Below, piece after piece: positions 1 to 7,330 of a stretch of 9,807 nucleotides of DNA. Below the pieces are notes generated by a model. It was not told where the DNA came from, searched no databases, and saw only the letters and a list, made by a program, of their open reading frames with translations. Position 1 is the stretch's first letter, and every line of letters starts with the position of its first letter. The stretch is taken from assembly GCA_027349615.1 (NCBI GenBank), contig DAIEML010000071.1:1-9807 (forward strand). Direction: 5' to 3'. The position numbers and the translations under genes were made by a program. This DNA comes from Ignavibacteriales bacterium (GTDB lineage: Bacteria > Bacteroidota > Ignavibacteria > Ignavibacteriales > Ignavibacteriaceae).

Positions 1-1304
1 ATCTTACCGATCAAATAAATGATGTGCATGAATTAAAAGGCGGTGTTGAAGCTGACATGAATACACTTTCGTATGAAGATTTTCAAGTTTTAGTTGATGC
101 TTCAACCGGTTACAAACCGCAAATGCCTACACTAGGTGATTTTGATTACAACGTATATAAAAATCATCCTTATCAACTGGCTGCTTATCTTCAAGATAAA
201 ATTGAGTTAGATTATCTAATTGTAAATGTCGGAGTTCGATTAGATTATTTTCAACCAGACGGCGAAGTGTTAAATAATCCAGATAATATTTCGGTGCTCG
301 ATTCATTATCTCCACCATTCCCTACAGGATATTTTCATAAAGCATCTGCAAAGTACCAAGTCAGTCCGAGAATTGGAATATCATATCCAATAAGTGCAAG
401 AGGCGCTGTTCATATTTCTTACGGACATTTTTTCCAAGTTCCGCCATATCAATACCTTTATAAAAATCCTAATTTCAGAATTCCTCTAACAGGCAATTAT
501 CCGGATTTTGTAGGCAATACAATAGGAAATGCCGATCTTAAACCACAAGAAACTGTTATGTATGAAATCGGCTTGCAGCAGGAGTTAACCTCTGAAATAG
601 GCGTTGATGTAACTGCATATTATAAAGATATCAGAAACTTGCTTGGAGTTGCGCTTCACGTAAAAAATAATTTTAAGAAATTTGCCGAATATATTAACAC
701 CGATTACGGTGCGGTGACAGGCTTTACAATTTCATTTGATAAAAGATTTGACGGAGGATTTGGTGCAAGCGTAGATTATACTTATCAAGTAGCTAAAGGC
801 GATGCGTCTGATCCGAATGCAGCATACAATTTAGCTCAAGCTACACCGCCGATTGAACCAAATAAACAACTTGTTCCTTTAGATTGGGATAGAAGGCATT
901 CATTAAATTTCACAATTACAGCAGGCACTCCAGATGATTTTATAGTTAGTGCTGTAGGACAGCTAGGCTCCGGACTTCCTTACACGCCGTCATATCAAAA
1001 TCAAAGAACCGGATTAGAAAACAGTTCTAACAAACCAACATTTTTTAATGTTGATATTTATTTTACCAAGTACTTCAAATTTTTCGGAACCAATTTATCC
1101 TTGTTCGCAAAAATTTATAATTTGTTTGATACACCGAATGAACTTGATGTATTTACAGATACCGGAAGAGCAGGCTATACTTTGGATGAAACCCGGCCTC
1201 AGGCACCTCCGCATGGTGTAAATACAATTCAAGAATTTTTTACCAGGCCGGATTTTTATTCTGCGCCAAGACAAATTTTAGTTGGAGCTTCAATAGATTT
1301 TTAA
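1..1304 (+). CDS. TonB-dependent outer-membrane receptor, C-terminal part (5' end outside window)
   Basis: This is the C-terminal end of a TonB-dependent receptor, an outer-membrane beta-barrel that takes up substrates using energy from TonB/ExbBD. The frame is open from base 3, so the GTG at 24 is an internal valine codon and the gene begins before the window. About 433 residues are visible, consisting of alternating amphipathic strands. Typical receptor barrel stretches are GNADLKPQETVMYEIGLQQE, the aromatic FFQVPPYQYLYKNP region, LDWDRRHSLNF, and a late FAKIYNLFDTPNELDVF strand. The protein ends in VGASIDF, with the terminal phenylalanine expected for BAM-inserted barrels. The plug and any N-terminal carboxypeptidase-like domain lie upstream and cannot be seen. 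It is followed after 27 bases by a large exported protein, suggesting co-transcription and a shared substrate. The substrate itself cannot be read from this part; a saccharide is inferred only from the downstream ABC genes. Confidence 0.9.
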   Translation, partial: LTDQINDVHELKGGVEADMNTLSYEDFQVLVDASTGYKPQMPTLGDFDYNVYKNHPYQLAAYLQDKIELDYLIVNVGVRLDYFQPDGEVLNNPDNISVLDSLSPPFPTGYFHKASAKYQVSPRIGISYPISARGAVHISYGHFFQVPPYQYLYKNPNFRIPLTGNYPDFVGNTIGNADLKPQETVMYEIGLQQELTSEIGVDVTAYYKDIRNLLGVALHVKNNFKKFAEYINTDYGAVTGFTISFDKRFDGGFGASVDYTYQVAKGDASDPNAAYNLAQATPPIEPNKQLVPLDWDRRHSLNFTITAGTPDDFIVSAVGQLGSGLPYTPSYQNQRTGLENSSNKPTFFNVDIYFTKYFKFFGTNLSLFAKIYNLFDTPNELDVFTDTGRAGYTLDETRPQAPPHGVNTIQEFFTRPDFYSAPRQILVGASIDF

Positions 1305-1318
1305 CAAAAGAATTTTAT

Positions 1319-1334
1319 AAGGTATGATGCCGTG
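1319..1334 (+). promoter_or_regulatory. Ribosome binding site and GTG start of the exoprotein gene
   Basis: AAGG at 1319-1322 lies 9 bases before GTG at 1332. GTG is chosen because the signal peptide begins exactly there and the only other in-frame codons back to the receptor's stop are not usual starts. The next in-frame ATG, codon 42, would remove the signal peptide. Two ATG codons at 1324 and 1327 are in another frame and reach TGA at 1333-1335, overlapping the GTG. Confidence 0.6.
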
Positions 1335-4300
1335 AAAAACTTTCGGATAATAAAATTTGCTATTCTATTTATAGGAATATATCTATCAACATTTACAGCT
1401 GCATTAGCTCAAAAAATAGTTGATACGCATAAAGGCAATTATACAAATACAAAAATGGGAATGATGGATGGAAATTTGGTTCAAACTGTATTTTATAATT
1501 TCGGTGAAATTGCTGATTGGCAGAATCAGCCGACATTAAGCGGAGTTTGGCCCAAAGGCACCAACCATACATATGTAGACGGCGTTGCAGTTATTGTTCA
1601 AGCTGAGGCTAAAGATAACAAAGGAGATGTTTTTCATCCATTAGAAACTAATTATTATGAATATACAAGATATAATCCTGCAACCGGAATTACATACGGA
1701 TGGTGGCCGCTGCCTGGCTATGCTAATCCAAATCAATCAAGCGTAGCAAGGAGCGATGACCCTACAACCTGGCCCACGACCTGGCCGGACAGACCATCAG
1801 ATTGGAATGGGCAATGGGACGGCTTTTTTGGCAAGGGAATAAGAAATGCTGACCTGGAATCTTATTTTGTATTTGATGACAATATGGATAGAGATTATAT
1901 CAACAAATTTCAATTCTATCCTGATGCTGAAGATACAACGAGGGGCGGCTTGGGAATGCAAGTCCATGGGCGAGGTTTTCAATGGTCGCAAGTTTTAGCT
2001 GAAGATGTAATTTTCTGGTATTATGAAATTACAAATATGGGAACAGCAGATTATCCCAAAACTTTATTTGCACAGTATGTTGATTGGGGAATCGGCGGAC
2101 ATGATAACTCCTCTAATAATGCCGGAGACTATGATCAAACACTTAATATTTCTTATGCATGGTCAACTGTTGCATACGGAAGCCCAGGGCATTGGAGTCC
2201 GGTTGGTTATGCCGGTTACGCATTTCTCGAAAGCCCGGGAATTGATTATGATATGATCGATAATGATCACGATGGAATGATAGATGAAACAAGAGATGAT
2301 CCGGCTGAAACTTGGCCGCGTTATCCTCAATTGCACGGACCTATATTTGAAGCAACATCTCCTTATGCTGCAAAAATTGAAAAACTTTACAATGCTCAGC
2401 CAGTAGCTCCAGGCGGTGTTAAGGCAGCATTTATTGCAACTCATGATACTGCAAAATTCTTAAATTATTTCAACTACCAAACATTAGATGATGTACCAGC
2501 GATAAAAATAAAACTTTGGTGGCCGGGTGATGAAAATGGTAATTGGGATCCAGAGCATGATGACGTAGGCAGCGATGGCTTAGGCCCATTCAGTCCAGGC
2601 TATCCCGGACCTGACCAAGATGGAACCGAAGGAAATTTAAAACCAGACCAAGGCGAACCGGACTTTGGTATTTTGGACAAAGATGAGTCCGATCAATTAG
2701 GATTGACAGGTTTTGCAATTTTCGCTGTTCATACTTATGACATGAACAATGATGAAAGAAATTGGAACGCACTTTCTGCTTTACCTTCGCCGCACGGACA
2801 ATCACTTGTTGGTGTAAACCTCGGTAATTTCTTTTCAAGTTACTTGTTTCATATGGATGGAAGAAACACTTACTCAATGCAGCAAGGGCAGCAAGAAGAA
2901 ACCGGTTCCACTCAACGCTTCTCAATGGCGCTTTTATTTGGAATAGATCAGAATGATTTATTCAGAAGAAAGAAAACAATTCAATCTATTTATAACGCCA
3001 CATATAATTTTGCAAAACCCCCAGATAAGCCAATTGTAACGGCTATACCAGGCGATCACAAAGTAATTTTATATTGGGACAGCAGAGCAGAACATACCTT
3101 CGATGCTTTTTATCAGAGAGTAAACTTTGAAGGTTACAGAATATACAGATCGACGGAACCGAATTTTATTGAAGATCAAGTAATTACAGATGCGTACGGC
3201 AAAGCGACTTTTAGAAAACCAATAGCCCAATTTGATCTAAAGGATGGCGTAACCGGATTGTTCCCGATTGATGTTAACGGGGCTATGTTCGATTTAGGAA
3301 ACGATACTGGTATTCAACACTCATTTATAGATACTAACGTTGTTAACGGTCAAACATATTACTATGCCGTTGTTGCTTATGATAAAGGATTTTTGACAAC
3401 AAACGTTAACGGCCAAGTACAAGGAATTCCGCCATCAGAAACGACGGCAATAATAAAAGTAGACATTAATGGAAAAGTTACTACTGATGTTAATACTGCT
3501 GTTGTTACTCCAACTGCACCGAGTGCTGGATATGTACCGCCGGAAGTAAGTAACTTTAATGCAAGCGGTCCTGGAACCGGCTCTATAAATATTAATATTC
3601 TTAATGCAGATTCAGTAAAAAATTATAATACATATCGAGTTGTTTTTAAAGAAAGCACACCTTTCCATGATGATCCAAATCCTTCATACTCATTAATTAA
3701 TTATTCGACAAACGATACTTTAATTCACTATACTCAATTCGACGGAAATCAGATTCAAACTTCTGTTGTCGAAGGATTGAGTGTCGGATTGAATAACGAT
3801 ACAGCAATAACAATTGATCAATCAAATACAGGATGGAAATCAGGAAGCAGTAATTACATAACTCAAGTTGGTTTTGATTCGAGATATGCGGCTTCTTATC
3901 AAGGTCAGCGCGTAAACTTTCCTGCAGATTTTGAAGTTCAATTTACCGATCCGGGGAAAGGCGATACTTCTTACCCCGCAACAGTATTTTCACAACCAGA
4001 GGTAACAAATATTATTGTTAAAGATGTTACAGATAATATTCCACATATGCAGTTTATATTTCAGGATTTAAATAACAACGGCAAATTCGATGCTGGAGAT
4101 GCATTATTTATTATTGCAGGTGATTCATTAGGCGCAAGAGTTACAAGTAATTTAAATCGGCATGTCGGATGGTCGTTTTCTTTGTTCCAAGATACTTCAA
4201 TTGCCGCAGCAAATCAAAAAGCTCCTCAATCCGGGGATGTATTTAAAATTGCAACTACAAAACCTTTCAGGAACGGAGAGTATTATCAATTTACTACTAA

Positions 4301-4649
4301 ATCTGCATACTTTGATAAATCAAAATTTCTTCAAGATTTAAATGATGTAGCTGTAGTACCAAATCCATATGCCGCAGCAGCATCTTGGGAACCAACTACA
4401 CAGCAAGTAGGCAGAGGCGAGCGAAGAGTATATTTTATTCACCTTCCGGCTAAATGTACAATTAGAATTTATACCATCAGCGGAAACCTAGTGCAAACAA
4501 TTTACCATAACAGCACTTTAGCAAACGGCCAAGAACCTTGGGATCTAACTTCAAAGGATGGAATGGACATAGCATTTGGAATTTATATCTACCAAGTTGA
4601 TGCAGGATCGCTGGGACAAAAAATCGGCAGGTTCGCATTAATTAAGTAA
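1332..4649 (+). CDS. Large secreted protein with FN3-like domain and type IX secretion-like C-terminal sorting domain
   Basis: An 1105-residue exported protein of unknown biochemical function. Residues 1-27 form a signal peptide (KNFRIIK, hydrophobic core, probable cut at ALA|Q). Residues about 30-550 are a long aromatic- and Asp/Gly-rich region that I cannot assign to a named enzyme family; it has six tryptophans between 124 and 162 and acidic loops resembling calcium sites (D310-x-D312-x-D314-G, D400 to E408). Residues about 564-700 look like a fibronectin type III domain (VILYWD, FEGYRIYRST, YYYAVVAYD). Residues 730-1000 are beta-rich, with another acidic loop at 912-923. Residues about 1005-1105 resemble type IX sorting/FlgD-Ig-like domains: VVPNPY, IRIYTISGNLVQTI, DGMDIAFGIYIYQV, ending KIGRFALIK. 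The only cysteine is C1042. Lying between a TonB receptor and a PorV-family gene, it is probably a surface-attached or released partner of the receptor, for example in glycan binding. No catalytic motif was recognised. Similar proteins are, as I recall, common in Ignavibacteria and Calditrichaeota and annotated only by the sorting domain. Confidence 0.85.
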   Translation: MKNFRIIKFAILFIGIYLSTFTAALAQKIVDTHKGNYTNTKMGMMDGNLVQTVFYNFGEIADWQNQPTLSGVWPKGTNHTYVDGVAVIVQAEAKDNKGDVFHPLETNYYEYTRYNPATGITYGWWPLPGYANPNQSSVARSDDPTTWPTTWPDRPSDWNGQWDGFFGKGIRNADLESYFVFDDNMDRDYINKFQFYPDAEDTTRGGLGMQVHGRGFQWSQVLAEDVIFWYYEITNMGTADYPKTLFAQYVDWGIGGHDNSSNNAGDYDQTLNISYAWSTVAYGSPGHWSPVGYAGYAFLESPGIDYDMIDNDHDGMIDETRDDPAETWPRYPQLHGPIFEATSPYAAKIEKLYNAQPVAPGGVKAAFIATHDTAKFLNYFNYQTLDDVPAIKIKLWWPGDENGNWDPEHDDVGSDGLGPFSPGYPGPDQDGTEGNLKPDQGEPDFGILDKDESDQLGLTGFAIFAVHTYDMNNDERNWNALSALPSPHGQSLVGVNLGNFFSSYLFHMDGRNTYSMQQGQQEETGSTQRFSMALLFGIDQNDLFRRKKTIQSIYNATYNFAKPPDKPIVTAIPGDHKVILYWDSRAEHTFDAFYQRVNFEGYRIYRSTEPNFIEDQVITDAYGKATFRKPIAQFDLKDGVTGLFPIDVNGAMFDLGNDTGIQHSFIDTNVVNGQTYYYAVVAYDKGFLTTNVNGQVQGIPPSETTAIIKVDINGKVTTDVNTAVVTPTAPSAGYVPPEVSNFNASGPGTGSININILNADSVKNYNTYRVVFKESTPFHDDPNPSYSLINYSTNDTLIHYTQFDGNQIQTSVVEGLSVGLNNDTAITIDQSNTGWKSGSSNYITQVGFDSRYAASYQGQRVNFPADFEVQFTDPGKGDTSYPATVFSQPEVTNIIVKDVTDNIPHMQFIFQDLNNNGKFDAGDALFIIAGDSLGARVTSNLNRHVGWSFSLFQDTSIAAANQKAPQSGDVFKIATTKPFRNGEYYQFTTKSAYFDKSKFLQDLNDVAVVPNPYAAAASWEPTTQQVGRGERRVYFIHLPAKCTIRIYTISGNLVQTIYHNSTLANGQEPWDLTSKDGMDIAFGIYIYQVDAGSLGQKIGRFALIK

Positions 4650-4675
4650 AAGCTTTTGCGAACTAGAAATGATAT

Positions 4676-4688
4676 AGAGGTATTTATG
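4676..4688 (+). promoter_or_regulatory. Ribosome binding site deciding the PorV-family start
   Basis: AGAGG at 4676-4680 is followed by 5 bases and ATG at 4686. This is the clearest Shine-Dalgarno match in the window. It favours the ATG over an in-frame TTG at 4656, which would put ten charged and polar residues ahead of the signal peptide. Confidence 0.7.
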
Positions 4689-5720
4689 AAAATAAAATTT
4701 TTACAACAAATTAGTTTGATGATTTTGGTATCCACTTCATTAATATTTTCACAAAGTAAAAATTTATCCAAAGTCGGAACTACTGCAGCAACTTTCCTTG
4801 AGATTGGAGTTGGAGCGACAGCAACCGGTATGGGCGGTGCGTATGTTAGTATGGCAAATGATGCTACATCATTATATTGGAATGTGGCGGGAGCTGCTAG
4901 ACTAAGTCAATACGAAGTAGATGTTGTTCATACAAATTGGTTAGCACAAACAAATTTGGATTACGCAGCTTTAGTTTTGCCGTTGGAAGAATTCGGCACT
5001 TTGGGATTTAGTTTTACATCGCTATCAATGCCGGATGAAAAAGTAAGGACAGTAGATCAGCCGGAAGGTACGGGAGAATATTTTAGCGCCGGTGATATTG
5101 CTGTCGGTATTTCATATGCAAGAAGTTTAACCGACAGATTCTCTGTGGGATTTACGGCAAAGTATATTGAAGAAAGCATCTGGCATATGTCCAGCAGCGC
5201 ATTTGCAATTGATGCCGGCACAGAATTCAGGACAGATTTATTTGGCGGAATGGTAATCGGCGCTTCGATTTCAAACTTTGGGTCATCAATGAAATTACAA
5301 GGAATTGATACGCGTACATACAGCAGCGTTGATCCTTCGCAGCTGGGAACAAATGATCAGATTCCATACAGCATTGATTTAGATTCGTGGAACTTACCTT
5401 TATTATTCAGGATAGGAGTTTCGACCAACGCAATCAAAACGGATGACTTCCGCTGGACGGTTGCAATGGATGCATTGCATCCAAATGACAATTATGAAAG
5501 CATGAATGTCGGAACAGAATTTTCTTATAAAGAATTTTTATTTCTTCGCGCCGGATATCAATCGCTCTTTTTAGTCGACGGCGAAGGGGGACTTTCGTTT
5601 GGAATCGGCTTAAATTCAAAAATGCTATTTAGCTCGGATATAGTTAGATTTGATTATGCATACAGAGACTTCGGCAGATTAAATAATGTAAATATTTTTT
5701 CGGTAAGCATTAAGTTTTAA
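4686..5720 (+). CDS. PorV/PorQ-family (UPF0164) outer-membrane beta-barrel protein
   Basis: A 344-residue outer-membrane protein of the PorV/PorQ family. Characterised members belong to the type IX secretion system; PorV receives secreted cargo after translocation and hands it to the surface-attachment machinery. Residues 1-22 are a signal peptide with a probable cut near IFSQ. The family's N-terminal signature follows: FLEIGVGATATGMGGAYVSM (39-56), then NDATSLYWNVAGAARL (58-73). The rest is amphipathic strands, ending in RFDYAYRDFGRLNNVNIFSV and a terminal phenylalanine, as usual for the family. It starts 36 bases after a gene whose product carries a type IX-like sorting domain, so a dedicated role for that neighbour is a reasonable inference. 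It could also be one of many PorV paralogues with no secretion role; sequence alone does not separate the two. Confidence 0.88.
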   Translation: MKIKFLQQISLMILVSTSLIFSQSKNLSKVGTTAATFLEIGVGATATGMGGAYVSMANDATSLYWNVAGAARLSQYEVDVVHTNWLAQTNLDYAALVLPLEEFGTLGFSFTSLSMPDEKVRTVDQPEGTGEYFSAGDIAVGISYARSLTDRFSVGFTAKYIEESIWHMSSSAFAIDAGTEFRTDLFGGMVIGASISNFGSSMKLQGIDTRTYSSVDPSQLGTNDQIPYSIDLDSWNLPLLFRIGVSTNAIKTDDFRWTVAMDALHPNDNYESMNVGTEFSYKEFLFLRAGYQSLFLVDGEGGLSFGIGLNSKMLFSSDIVRFDYAYRDFGRLNNVNIFSVSIKF

Positions 5721-5728
5721 TTTACCTA

Positions 5729-7273
5729 ATGAAGAAGATTAGATTTAATTCATTAATAATATTTATTCTCCACATTTTTCTTTTAACTTCAGGCTTAATT
5801 TACGGCGGTTCAAAGAAAAACTCTTCCAAAATTAATTTTGATTCTGCTTACCATACCACTAAAGGAGATGTTATCTTAGCAAAAGTCGGAAACAAAAAAA
5901 TTTCAGTAAGAGAATTTTTAGCAAGCTATGAATTTGGACCAGCATTTACCAAGCGTGAAAATAATTCCAAGCAGAAATATTTGAATTACATGATTGATGA
6001 AAAACTTTTAGCGTTAGACGGCTATAATCAAGGTTACGGAGATTCTTCAAGAGTTAAAAATTTACTTTCTGCTATTGAAGGAGATTTAGCAACCAACCTA
6101 ATGTTCTACAAAGATATTTTCAATAAAATAAAAATTTCGAATTCGGAGATCGATGAAGCATTGGCGGAAAAGAAAATTACTTACAGCATTAAATGGATAT
6201 TTGCACTGGATAAAGACAGCTTGAATTTTTATTTAACCGGTTTGAAAAATAAAATTTCATTTGACTCATTATTTAATGAACAGCTGAAAGATTCTGTTTA
6301 CAAAGATCAGCGGACAATGCTAATGGACAAATTTAAATTGAGAATGAGAAATCCGGAAATGCTAAGTGTGGTTGACAGCTTAAAAGTTGGGGAAGTTTCG
6401 CAGCCGGTTCACGGCCCGGACGGCTGGTATATAATTAAACTAAGTGATATTTGGAAAAATGAAATAACAACGCAATCAGAATTCGAAAAAGAAAAAACTG
6501 ATGTGCTAAATGCGTTAAAGCTTAATCAATCGGATAAGCAATCAGATTTATATGTCAGAACTTTAATGCTGGAACATAATCCTGTAATTCAAGGAAAAGC
6601 TTTTGATATTCTTAGATCATATTTGGGAAATTATGTTTTACCAAAAAATAAATTTGATTCATGGAAGCTTGAAGATAGAATGAAGAAGGAGCTTACGGAT
6701 TTTAAAAAACTTTCAAAAGAACAATTCAGCAAAATGTCTTTAGTAAGCCTTAATAACGGCGATCTTTCGCTAGATGATTTTTTGAATTGGTATAAGATGA
6801 GAGATGAATATTTAAAGTTCGATGAAACAAACTTTAATAACTTTTCAGCATCTCTCGAAAAATTAATTTGGCAGATGGTAAGAGATCATTTGCTGGTAAG
6901 CTTGGCATATTCAAGAGGATTTCAAAATTACGCGATTGTTCAACAGCAAGCCGATTGGTGGAAAGACAAAATAGTTTATGCAATGGTTAGAGATAATATT
7001 GCCAATGCTGTGGGATTAAATATTGAGCTTCCGACTTCGGTTAAAAATAAAAATAATGATAAAAAGCAGGAACTGATGGAAAAAACTTTCCGTAAACTTC
7101 AGCAGTTAAAAAAGAAATATAAAGTTGAAATAAACGAAAAAGTTCTTGATGAAATTAAAGTGCAGGATTCTGACAATCCGCGCGCTGTTGATTTTTATTT
7201 TATAAAAAAGGGAGGAACATTTCCTCACCCTGCTTATCCGTCGATCGATTATTCCTGGCAGACCTGGGAATAA
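5729..7273 (+). CDS. SurA/PpiC-like periplasmic chaperone with degenerate parvulin domain
   Basis: A 514-residue exported protein built like SurA/PrsA-type folding factors. Residues 1-27 form a signal peptide with a probable cut near IYGG; there is no lipobox cysteine. Residues about 46-145 match the SurA-N-like helical chaperone domain (VILAKVGNKKISVREFLASY, then YLNYMIDEKLLALDG). Residues 150-243 align with a PpiC parvulin domain, best seen in LKVGEVSQPVHGPDGWYIIK. The two histidines conserved in active parvulins are replaced by W156 and Y234, and the GDLGWF-like segment is not recognisable, so isomerase activity is doubtful. Residues 250-514 are mostly helical and charged, with a second SurA-like strand-helix element at 338-355. 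ATG at 5729 is 8 bases after the preceding stop and has no clear Shine-Dalgarno sequence, suggesting coupled translation. It probably helps fold or deliver the neighbouring outer-membrane or secreted proteins; this partner assignment is inferred from position. Confidence 0.8.
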   Translation: MKKIRFNSLIIFILHIFLLTSGLIYGGSKKNSSKINFDSAYHTTKGDVILAKVGNKKISVREFLASYEFGPAFTKRENNSKQKYLNYMIDEKLLALDGYNQGYGDSSRVKNLLSAIEGDLATNLMFYKDIFNKIKISNSEIDEALAEKKITYSIKWIFALDKDSLNFYLTGLKNKISFDSLFNEQLKDSVYKDQRTMLMDKFKLRMRNPEMLSVVDSLKVGEVSQPVHGPDGWYIIKLSDIWKNEITTQSEFEKEKTDVLNALKLNQSDKQSDLYVRTLMLEHNPVIQGKAFDILRSYLGNYVLPKNKFDSWKLEDRMKKELTDFKKLSKEQFSKMSLVSLNNGDLSLDDFLNWYKMRDEYLKFDETNFNNFSASLEKLIWQMVRDHLLVSLAYSRGFQNYAIVQQQADWWKDKIVYAMVRDNIANAVGLNIELPTSVKNKNNDKKQELMEKTFRKLQQLKKKYKVEINEKVLDEIKVQDSDNPRAVDFYFIKKGGTFPHPAYPSIDYSWQTWE

Positions 7274-7274
7274 T

Positions 7275-7312
7275 AATTCAGTAATTGAATTTTAATTTTC
7301 AGTAATTGTGAA
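7275..7312 (+). repeat. Direct repeat TTCAGTAATTG x2 with inverted-repeat symmetry, in the gap before the ABC genes
   Basis: The 57-base gap 7274-7330 is the longest in the window. It contains two exact copies of an 11-base word at 7277-7287 and 7298-7308, 21 bases apart, about two helical turns. The first copy sits in an inverted repeat, AATTCA (7275-7280) and TGAATT (7286-7291); the second has a shorter TTCA (7298-7301) and TGAA (7309-7312). Such an arrangement fits a paired operator ahead of the solute-binding gene, but the sequence is very AT-rich and chance is possible. I see no convincing -35/-10 pair, no Bacteroidetes-type promoter and no GC-rich terminator stem here. Confidence 0.4.
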
Positions 7313-7330
7313 TTAGTGTTTTATTATTAG

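Noticed and set aside
24..26. GTG at 24 as a true start of the receptor gene
   Set aside because: The frame stays open to the window edge, and a receptor barrel cannot start in mid-strand without signal peptide and plug domain.
1302..1334. Readthrough fusion of receptor and exoprotein, which share a frame separated only by TAA
   Set aside because: The receptor ends at a normal barrel C-terminus with phenylalanine, and the next gene has its own ribosome site and signal peptide; sharing a frame is a one-in-three chance.
2163..2925. Antisense open frames of 93 and 111 codons opposite the exoprotein gene
   Set aside because: No ribosome sites or recognisable protein features; they mirror codon patterns of the well-supported + strand gene.
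4648..4657. Perfect palindrome AAAAGCTTTT at the end of the exoprotein gene as a terminator or operator
   Set aside because: Too short, with no loop and no T-run stem structure; such palindromes are expected in AT-rich DNA and this one overlaps the stop codon.
4656..4685. TTG at 4656 as start of the PorV-family gene
   Set aside because: It would place a charged ten-residue stretch before the signal peptide; ATG 4686 has AGAGG at proper spacing and begins the signal peptide directly.
7274..7330. Rho-independent terminator between the chaperone and binding-protein genes
   Set aside because: The inverted repeat here has a six-base AT-dominated stem and is not followed by a run of T, so it would form only a weak hairpin.
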